64,000 bases of DNA from Opitutaceae bacterium (GTDB lineage: Bacteria; Verrucomicrobiota; Verrucomicrobiia; Opitutales; Opitutaceae): contig JAEUHC010000015.1 of assembly GCA_016794785.1 (NCBI GenBank), positions 389,996 through 453,995 of the forward strand, given 5' to 3'. Under the pieces are notes generated by a model. The model was not told where the DNA came from, searched no databases, and saw only the letters and a program-made list of their open reading frames with translations. This document shows positions 57,670 to 64,000 of this stretch, piece by piece (position 1 is the stretch's first letter; the number at the start of each line of letters is the position of its first letter). The translations under genes were made by a program, and so were the position numbers.

Positions 57670-60600
57670 TCATTTCACCAGCGGAGGATCGACGCCGAGG
57701 GTGCCGACGAGGGTCGCGACATAGCTCGGCTCACGGGCGGCGGCGGCGGCGGAGCGGGCGGACGCGAGCTTCTCCTTGATCGCGAGACGCGCGGCAACAT
57801 CGGCATAGTTCGGGCGGGCGAGGAATTCTTCGAGGTAGGCGGCGCGCTGCTCCCATTGCGCGAGGTCGCGCTTTTGCTGGGCGGCCAGCCGCGCGCGATA
57901 CCAGTCGCTTTTCAGCACCGCGTCGCGCGCGAAGAGCGCGCGGAACTTCGGATCGGCCGGGCCGGCGCCCTGCCAGGTGCCGTCGCGCATGATGTGGAGC
58001 AGCGCGGCGAGCGGCGGGACGGCCTGCGCGATCGAGCCGTCGGCGAAGTAGCATTGGGCGGCGTCGCGCATGGCGGCGCAGATGTTGGCCATGCCCTCGG
58101 CGAAGACGCCGCGGTCCTGCAATTCGGGGCGCAACAGTTCCTCGTCGAAGAGGGTGCTGGGATTGCCGAGCACGCGGCCGCAGAAGGTCTGCACGAAGCG
58201 TGAGGTCACGCGCCAGCCGAGTCGGCTGGCGAGCACGGGCTGGCCGTCGTGCACCCAGTCCTCGCAGCGCTCAAGGTAGCCGTTGTCGATCAGGTGCCGC
58301 GGGGTGCGCTCCTCGGGCGACATGCGCGCCCAGATCTCCGGCACGAGCAGGCTGATGTCATGATCCACGCGGCAGCGCGGGCCGACCCAGCCGGCCGCGG
58401 ACGAGAACACCGGCAGGTCGGTGAGCACGTATGAGACAAACGCGGCGTTGAGATCGTGGATGGGCGGGAGCGCGTTGAACGGGCCCTTGGTGAGCGCGCC
58501 CTCGGAGCCGGCGCCGGTGGTCGAGGGCGACTTGCCCGTGAGGCTCGCGACGAAATCCATGAATGCCTCCGGCAGTTCCTGGTAATGCACGGGGCCGAAG
58601 ACGCACATGGGCTTCACGCCGGGCTCAGGCGGATTGAGGCGGCGGCCCGCGAGCACGGCGCCGACGGGGAAGAGCGCCGGCGCGCCCGCGGGCACGCGGC
58701 GGTAGAGCTGCGCGCCGATTTGCGCAAGGTAGGTTGTGCGCGGCTCCTCCAGATCGGGACGGAGCTGGAGGTAACGAGGATTCTTCGACGGCTTGCCGTC
58801 CACGATGCGCGGGTGGGCGGGCGACGCGAGGTAAGCGGGCCGATCCGCGGCGACGAAGTCGCTGAAGAGCGATCGAATCGGCGCGGTAAACGCGTCGAAG
58901 CTGATCACGTCTTCGACTATCACCCGGGCGGCGTCGCGGGTGAGGGGCTCGTAGTTGGAGAAGAAGTTTCCGGGCCGGGAGAAGTCTCGCTCGGTGCGCT
59001 TGTCGTAGCCGCGGTGGATCGCTTCGTCGGGCCGCTGAAAGAGCGAGGTCTCGCAGTTGTGCACAAATTTCAGCGAGGCGCCGCTCTTGGCCGCCGCGAC
59101 GGGCAGGCCGGCGAGGTGACCGGCGGGGACGACGATGGAGGCGGTGATGTCGTCCTCGGCTTGGATTTTCAGCGCGGGGTGGAAATCCTTGCGCAGGCTG
59201 AAGGTTCGCCAGCCACCGTCGGGTGTGAAGCCGACGCGGAGGAAGTGCGTCATTGCCTTCTCCCGGTGGTATTTTAGCTCGTTGCCGGGGCGGCCGTTGA
59301 TGGTGTCGACACTGAAGTGGCGGCGCCAGTCGTTGCCCCACTCGGGTTTGTAGACGCGCTTGATGAGCAGCACCAGGTCGAGGACGTAGCGCGGGATCGC
59401 GGCGAGCCAGGCGTTGTATTCCGGCGTGTAGTCGGGACTGCAGCTGAGGAGCTTCACGACGGATCCGAGTGAGCGCTCCGGGCTGAGGATCGCGCGGCCC
59501 TCGGGCTTGTTGCGGGATTTGTCGGCGAAGCGCTGGCCGTATTCCTTTTTCAGGATGGCGTCGATCGCGTCGAAGTCCGCGGTGAGGTCGCTGACAAAGT
59601 TGGGCGCGGTGAAGATGGCGTCGGCGATCGACTTGGAGATTTCGGATTTGCCGCCGCCGGAGACGGTGCAGGGCTTGTGGCAGAGGAGGCCCTCGGCGGT
59701 GGTGCCGCGGAGGCGCCAGCGGCGGCCGTCGTCGGGCTTGACCATCTCGACCTTGTAGCCGGAGGGCAGGAGATAGGTGTGGCGCGGCTCCAGGCGGATG
59801 GACTGCTTCGCGCCGGCGGAGTCGGTCCAGGTGATGGTCTGCGCGCGCAAGGCGAAGAAGGCGTCCTGCGGCACGTAGTGGACGTCGGGGTAGTGGCGAT
59901 CACGCGCCCAGCCGCCGGGCTGCGACTCTGCGCGGTCACCGAGCAGCGCGAGCGCCTCATCGAAGGTGTGATCGACGATTGCGAGGTGCTGGCTGAGCTG
60001 GAAATCCTCGCCGAGATCGTAGCTCGGGAAGACCACTGCGCCGCCGGCGTGCTCCTCCTCGCAGCGGCCGAGGAGGTTGGCCGCGTAGCTCAGCTGGGTC
60101 TTCACCTCCTTCTTGCAGTAGCCAAAGTAGTTGTCGGCGATGAGCGTGACGACGATGCCGCGGGTGTCGCGCAGCGTGATCTTGAAGGCGACGCCGTCGT
60201 TGTAGAGTTCGTCCGGCTTTTTCCAGCACATGCCGTCGCGCTGCTGGCGCGGCGTGGCGGCGTCCCATGCGGGCAGGCCGAGCTCGCGCTTGGTGAGGCG
60301 CGTGAGGTGCGTCGCCAGGATCACGCAGCCGGTGTGGCCGCTCCAATGCGCGGGATCGAGGGCCGCGTCGTTTTGCGGCAGATAAGGATCGCCGGCGTTG
60401 CCGAAGATGCGCTCGACGAAATCGAGGTTGGCGACGAGTGCGCCGGGCACAAAGAAACGCGTCTCCATCGCGCGCTGCGGCGTGTAGCCCGGGACGGCGG
60501 GGCACACGACGGGTCGCAGGTGCAGGGAGACGAAGCACTCGGCCGGCGTCGTCTCCGCGGCGGCGAAGGGCAGGCGCAGCAGATCGGCCGGCGGCTTGAG

Positions 60601-61131
60601 CGCGTGGGCGAGCAGGCGGGCGAACACGGCGGGCGGCACGGCCTTCTTGTCGTCGGGCACAGGGATGCCGACCTCGGTGACATGGAAGATACCCTGCGTG
60701 GTGCGGCGGTCGCTCTTCGGGTTGTGCAGCACGCCCTGGCGCACGCGGTGCGAGGAGAGGATGTCGCTCTGGTGCTTGTCAGCCGCGGGCGGCAGTGAGA
60801 GCACACGCGCGAGCCCGGGCCGGTCAAGAACGAGGGTCGGCGCGGGCAGGCGCGGCACCTTGGTCCCGCTGGCGGCGCCGAGCATATCATCAAGAAAGTC
60901 CTGGATGCGCTGGTCCACCGGGCAGAGGTGGTGGGCGAGAGCACGGTCCTTCTCCCGACTCAGCGCCAGAAAGTGATCGACCATCGGCGCGAGGCCGTCG
61001 CCAGTGGCCGCGGCGGCGACCGCGGGCTGGCCAACCTCACGCAGCTTGAGGTTGAGGTAGGCGATCAGCTGGGCGTCGGACTCGCCGGTGTAGGCGGCGG
61101 TGAGCGCGATGGGAGTCGAGTAAAGTGGCAT
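57670..61131 (-). CDS. Very large cytoplasmic enzyme, candidate PPi-type PEP carboxykinase
   Basis: A 1153-residue soluble protein with no signal peptide or membrane helices. A P-loop-like motif, VSGGGKSEISKS, lies at about residues 490-500 (Lys495), preceded by LCHKPCT. Other striking stretches are LHLRPVVCPAVPGYTPQRAME, NCETSLFQRPDEAIHRGYDK and RCRVDHDISLLVPEIWARM. Size and the P-loop variant recall PPi-dependent phosphoenolpyruvate carboxykinases (about 130 kDa, known from Entamoeba and Propionibacterium), which convert PEP and oxaloacetate using pyrophosphate. This assignment is from memory of the family, not a search. The start is the ATG at 61131 (MPLYSTPIALTAAY); the open frame continues 23 codons upstream without coding character. 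Confidence 0.5.
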   Translation of the reverse strand: MPLYSTPIALTAAYTGESDAQLIAYLNLKLREVGQPAVAAAATGDGLAPMVDHFLALSREKDRALAHHLCPVDQRIQDFLDDMLGAASGTKVPRLPAPTLVLDRPGLARVLSLPPAADKHQSDILSSHRVRQGVLHNPKSDRRTTQGIFHVTEVGIPVPDDKKAVPPAVFARLLAHALKPPADLLRLPFAAAETTPAECFVSLHLRPVVCPAVPGYTPQRAMETRFFVPGALVANLDFVERIFGNAGDPYLPQNDAALDPAHWSGHTGCVILATHLTRLTKRELGLPAWDAATPRQQRDGMCWKKPDELYNDGVAFKITLRDTRGIVVTLIADNYFGYCKKEVKTQLSYAANLLGRCEEEHAGGAVVFPSYDLGEDFQLSQHLAIVDHTFDEALALLGDRAESQPGGWARDRHYPDVHYVPQDAFFALRAQTITWTDSAGAKQSIRLEPRHTYLLPSGYKVEMVKPDDGRRWRLRGTTAEGLLCHKPCTVSGGGKSEISKSIADAIFTAPNFVSDLTADFDAIDAILKKEYGQRFADKSRNKPEGRAILSPERSLGSVVKLLSCSPDYTPEYNAWLAAIPRYVLDLVLLIKRVYKPEWGNDWRRHFSVDTINGRPGNELKYHREKAMTHFLRVGFTPDGGWRTFSLRKDFHPALKIQAEDDITASIVVPAGHLAGLPVAAAKSGASLKFVHNCETSLFQRPDEAIHRGYDKRTERDFSRPGNFFSNYEPLTRDAARVIVEDVISFDAFTAPIRSLFSDFVAADRPAYLASPAHPRIVDGKPSKNPRYLQLRPDLEEPRTTYLAQIGAQLYRRVPAGAPALFPVGAVLAGRRLNPPEPGVKPMCVFGPVHYQELPEAFMDFVASLTGKSPSTTGAGSEGALTKGPFNALPPIHDLNAAFVSYVLTDLPVFSSAAGWVGPRCRVDHDISLLVPEIWARMSPEERTPRHLIDNGYLERCEDWVHDGQPVLASRLGWRVTSRFVQTFCGRVLGNPSTLFDEELLRPELQDRGVFAEGMANICAAMRDAAQCYFADGSIAQAVPPLAALLHIMRDGTWQGAGPADPKFRALFARDAVLKSDWYRARLAAQQKRDLAQWEQRAAYLEEFLARPNYADVAARLAIKEKLASARSAAAAAREPSYVATLVGTLGVDPPLVK

Positions 61132-61150
61132 TTGGTGTTCGTGAGCTTCG

Positions 61151-61171
61151 GCGGCAGGTTTAGACTGCCGC
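61151..61171 (-). terminator. Short hairpin between the two large minus-strand genes
   Basis: GCGGCAG (61151-61157) and CTGCCGC (61165-61171) form a 7-bp stem with a 7-nt loop in the 90-bp gap. Read on the minus strand it has no T-run, so it is only a weak terminator candidate for the upstream 895-residue gene or a leader hairpin of the next gene. Confidence 0.3.
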
Positions 61172-61221
61172 TGTTTATGAGGTGAGTTCATCCAAGCCAA
61201 GTGACAGCGGAAATCGTGCCG

Positions 61222-63909
61222 TCAGGCATCGGGTTCTTCGGGGTCCAGGCTCTGGCGGGTTTTAAGTCTCTCGCAATATTCGTCGACGAGTGGCTCTGAT
61301 AATTTGGAGAGGTCGGCTTTGGCATCCTTGAGATGACCATTCAACAAATGATGCAGCACAGAAACCGCCGGATCCTTGCGCGCAATGGTGCCACGGGCTA
61401 TCAGATGCTCGATGGCACTGTGCGCATAGTCCACAAAGCGAAGCTGGTAGAATGGGGCCGGACGTGCGGCTAAGCGCCCGGCGCGGTAAATCTTCTCGAT
61501 GGCCTTCAGATGATCCTGGGGTTTGCGAAACGCCAGAGTTCGGTAGGGCACAAGCTGTAAATCGCTGAAAAGCCGCGACTCCTTAGGCCACCAGTGTTCG
61601 GCAATCACACGGAGGCGGAGGGAATGCAGGCGGCCCCACCAGATGGCGGGATGACTCTTGCCCGAAAGGCCGCGCTCCGCGCCTTCCAGCACCATCCAAG
61701 CGTTGTCGAGACTTGCACAATGAGCGCGATAAAGCTCGGCGACGATCTCCGATTTTGCACGAGGGCGGTCTTCCGGCGTTTTTTCACCGTGCTTGGGATC
61801 GTTGAGATATCGCTCAAACCACTGAGCCGCGACCGTTGAGTTGGCCGAATGAATTTTTTGCCTAAGCGGACGGGATTCATGGTTAAGGCGTTTGAGGACT
61901 GTTTCCGTAAATGTGATTCCCGCCGATTCGCCCAAGTTGCAGAACAAATCCAACAAACGCCTCAGCCTGGTTGCTTCCAGCACGTGGACTTCAGCCTGCC
62001 GAACCTTGATGATGCCGAGTTCGATGGGATCGATGGTGGTGTGGAGCTTCGAGAGCCAGGCATGGGCCTCATCGAGGTTGCGGTGGGCTTCGTGGAATCG
62101 CCCCAGCCAACCCAGAGCCAGGCCGTAAAGAGTGAGGGTCTTGATGCGGAGGTGAGCATCCTGCACCAGCAGTGCCGGCGGAAGGTAGTAGCAAAGGTTC
62201 AAGGCGAGCCAGCAGAGGCCGCATACCTCGACCCAAAGCACCCGGGAATCGAGAGTGGGTCGAAGCTGTTCGCTCTCGCTGCTCTTTGCGGCATGCTGCA
62301 GCATCTTCGCGCGTCGCACATGGGTGTAAGCCAATTCGAAAACGGTCTGCGCGAGCGTCAGCAGTTGCCGTGGCTTATTTCGCGTCTCGGATAGCGCGGC
62401 ATTGCGCCATTTCTTTAGTTGCGCGTCGAAAAACCTGCCTTCTGGCGAAGTTTCATGCGAAGCCAGAATGTCCAAAAGGTGGATTTTCGGACTGGCATCA
62501 TACTCCAAGGGCCAGGATTCCAAATTCGTCTTGAGTGCGTGGCGCCAAGCTGCGGGTGGCGACGTCGTCTCGGCGCCGCGTGAGTCGAATGCATCGCTTT
62601 TCGATTTGTCGTCTTTCCCGAAGAGCGAATCCGGGGTATCGAGCGGATGTGGATTGGAAAGGCTTTCGCGCAGGCCGGCGCTTGGCGCGTGAGCGAATTC
62701 GGCTGCGAGTGAGCTGCGCCAAAAATCTAAATCGGCTTCCCGGCACTTTATTTGCGCCTTGGCGATCGCGTCATGCAGCGCTTGGGGCAGCGGCGCGGTC
62801 TGGCCGACTTGGGTCCTGAACCACGCGTTCGCCGCTTCGCCCTGCAGCCAAAAGTGAAGTCGAGCGCGACCTAGCCTCAGCATCTTGGTGAGTTCGAAAA
62901 CGGACCGCTGGAAAAGCAGGCGCCTGAACAGCGATTCGTTGTCGTCCGTGGACGAGGCCGGCGCAGCTCGATCGACCCACTCGATGCATTGGCCGAAGTG
63001 GTGGATGGCTTCCAAGATTGGAAGCACATGGCCGGTGGATCGGTAGGCACGCGCATACCATTCGCCGATTTCGAAGTGGGTGCGCGCCCTGGAAGCCCGG
63101 TATTCCTGGAAGAATCCACCGCCCTCAAGGTTGACTGATTTTTGTTGGCCGATGAGTTCCTCGAACGTGAGTCTGGTTTCTTGGTAAGCCCAAAAAAAAC
63201 CGCCGGGTTTCCTCAGGAAGAGGGAATACTCTCGGTTCCAAGCTTGGATCCATCCATCGACTTTTTCGTAGCGCATCCAGTCGTTGTCGATCCCTGCGGT
63301 TTCAAAACGGTGCGGGCACGGAAAAATGGCATGGGAGAGAAACGCGGAGAAATGCCGCGACTGCCGGAAGAGCATTGCGGCGTAGAGGGCGCGGTGTTCA
63401 TCCCCGAATTTGCCGGAGGAAAATTTTTGCCGGAGATTCTCCACGCACTGCCTGAGCGCAAGCTTGCCGTTGCCAGTCAACCTGTCTTGCACGTTGTAGT
63501 AGCTGAGCCAGTCACGGCGCACTTCGCGCGCAGGCCCGGTTGCTCCCCAATGCACATAATCGAATTGGTCGGCGAGGCGTGATTCGGATTCGATCTTGAA
63601 GCCAGCGTCCTTGCGGAGGAAATTGCGCCGGGAATCGAGATGCTTCCATCTTTCCTTGTCGTAGGGGGCGTAAAGCACCCTTAACCTGATTTTTCCAAGC
63701 ACGCGTAGGAAGCACTCGAAATTCCCGTATTCCTTCCTTCTCCAAGTTGAATCCGTCCATGACGCCGTAGATCCCGGCACGTTCCTTCCGTAAAAGACCA
63801 CAAACCATCGCTCGGGCAAAATGCCCCAGTGTCTGAACAGCTCGCGGAGGTGCTCTTCCCGGTGCGAGCCGGTGATAGGTGACAAACTATCCGGAGTGAT
63901 GGGTGACAC
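61222..63909 (-). CDS. Large helical protein of unknown function, TPR-like
   Basis: An 895-residue protein I do not recognise. No signal peptide or clear membrane helix. The N-terminus (ELFRHWGILPERWFVVFYGRN, then NFECFLRVLGKIRLRVLYAP) is mixed alpha/beta and rich in aromatic residues; from about residue 250 it is mostly helical. TPR-like pairs are visible near 630-670 (LTLYGLALGWLGRFHEAHRNLDEAHAWL). It has no known catalytic motif. GC content is lower than that of the housekeeping operon. The GTG start at 63909 lies inside a tandem repeat (63872-63908), so the native N-terminus may have been replaced or truncated. Confidence 0.65.
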   Translation of the reverse strand: MSPITPDSLSPITGSHREEHLRELFRHWGILPERWFVVFYGRNVPGSTASWTDSTWRRKEYGNFECFLRVLGKIRLRVLYAPYDKERWKHLDSRRNFLRKDAGFKIESESRLADQFDYVHWGATGPAREVRRDWLSYYNVQDRLTGNGKLALRQCVENLRQKFSSGKFGDEHRALYAAMLFRQSRHFSAFLSHAIFPCPHRFETAGIDNDWMRYEKVDGWIQAWNREYSLFLRKPGGFFWAYQETRLTFEELIGQQKSVNLEGGGFFQEYRASRARTHFEIGEWYARAYRSTGHVLPILEAIHHFGQCIEWVDRAAPASSTDDNESLFRRLLFQRSVFELTKMLRLGRARLHFWLQGEAANAWFRTQVGQTAPLPQALHDAIAKAQIKCREADLDFWRSSLAAEFAHAPSAGLRESLSNPHPLDTPDSLFGKDDKSKSDAFDSRGAETTSPPAAWRHALKTNLESWPLEYDASPKIHLLDILASHETSPEGRFFDAQLKKWRNAALSETRNKPRQLLTLAQTVFELAYTHVRRAKMLQHAAKSSESEQLRPTLDSRVLWVEVCGLCWLALNLCYYLPPALLVQDAHLRIKTLTLYGLALGWLGRFHEAHRNLDEAHAWLSKLHTTIDPIELGIIKVRQAEVHVLEATRLRRLLDLFCNLGESAGITFTETVLKRLNHESRPLRQKIHSANSTVAAQWFERYLNDPKHGEKTPEDRPRAKSEIVAELYRAHCASLDNAWMVLEGAERGLSGKSHPAIWWGRLHSLRLRVIAEHWWPKESRLFSDLQLVPYRTLAFRKPQDHLKAIEKIYRAGRLAARPAPFYQLRFVDYAHSAIEHLIARGTIARKDPAVSVLHHLLNGHLKDAKADLSKLSEPLVDEYCERLKTRQSLDPEEPDA
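63872..63908. repeat. Tandem TGTCACCYATCAC units at the 5' end of the 895-residue gene
   Basis: On the minus strand TGTCACCCATCAC (63908-63896) and TGTCACCTATCAC (63884-63872) are spaced exactly 24 bases apart and differ by one base. Spaced terminal repeats like this occur at the ends of some insertion sequences, so this may be an IS remnant. No transposase is present in the window; the element, if any, would lie beyond the window end. Confidence 0.4.
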
Positions 63910-63964
63910 TTTGGTGGATAAGTTTGGGCGGGTTGGGAACCAAGCAAATTCAAGGGGAGGGTTT

Positions 63965-63991
63965 AAGGGAGGGGGCTTGGCTCCCTCCCTT
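63965..63991. terminator. Hairpin near the window end
   Basis: AAGGGAGGG (63965-63973) and CCCTCCCTT (63983-63991) form a perfect 9-bp stem with a 9-nt loop, followed on the plus strand by a short T tail. No gene on either strand within the window is obviously served by it; it may end a gene entering from outside. Confidence 0.35.
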
Positions 63992-64000
63992 TCGTGGATT

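Noticed and set aside
63840..64000. Insertion sequence at the window end
   Set aside because: Only two short terminal-type repeats are seen; no transposase or full terminal inverted repeat lies in the window, so it is kept as a repeat, not called a mobile element.

Overview
The window looks like a chromosomal segment of a high-GC Verrucomicrobiota, most likely Opitutaceae. The clues are three large PVC-type proteins joining a beta-propeller dehydrogenase-like domain to cytochrome c, two TonB-dependent receptors with an N-terminal carboxypeptidase-regulatory-like domain, Tat-exported Gfo/Idh/MocA and TIM-barrel enzymes, and 3-keto-disaccharide hydrolase (DUF1080) and ThuA proteins, beside ordinary Gram-negative housekeeping genes. 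No rRNA, tRNA, CRISPR array or intact transposase was seen.

Layout. 1-3.4 kb: 3' end of cimA, then a response regulator/histidine kinase pair. 3.6-6.8 kb: a TonB-dependent receptor ending at a terminator. 6.8-13.5 kb: ispA on the minus strand, then a plus-strand run of an FmdB zinc ribbon, two exported unknowns, murJ, a bile-acid-symporter-like carrier, a small GNAT protein and an orphan ExbD. 13.5-29.7 kb: a catabolic block with a Tat-exported TIM-barrel enzyme divergent from a four-heme PVC protein, a second TonB receptor, an exported nitrilase-fold protein, a DUF1343 (NamZ-like) protein, and an Na+/solute symporter divergent from a second PVC hemoprotein. 30-31.1 kb: a YchJ-like protein and a small unknown. 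31.3-41.5 kb: a second catabolic block (Gfo/Idh/MocA, TIM barrel, double DUF1080, third PVC hemoprotein, single DUF1080, ThuA). 41.6-47.2 kb: ffh, a small lower-GC island holding a stop-interrupted DUF2513 gene and a HicBA toxin-antitoxin pair, an Lrp-type regulator with its aminotransferase, and der. 47.2-53.5 kb: mixed metabolic genes. 53.6-57.7 kb: a tight housekeeping operon ruvX-truA-comF-accD-folC. 57.7-63.9 kb: two very large minus-strand genes, one a candidate PPi-type PEP carboxykinase and one not recognised.

How it fits together (inference): the two catabolic blocks look like an extracytoplasmic oxidative sugar pathway. TonB receptors import oligomers; PVC hemoproteins and Gfo/Idh/MocA enzymes oxidise sugar hydroxyls; DUF1080, TIM-barrel and ThuA proteins process the keto-sugars; the SSS carrier takes up products. 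A 12-bp sequence shared by the control regions of two distant genes of these blocks hints at common regulation. Intergenic DNA from 29.7 to 45.7 kb carries four different families of large palindromic repeats, suggesting repeated invasion by small non-coding elements.
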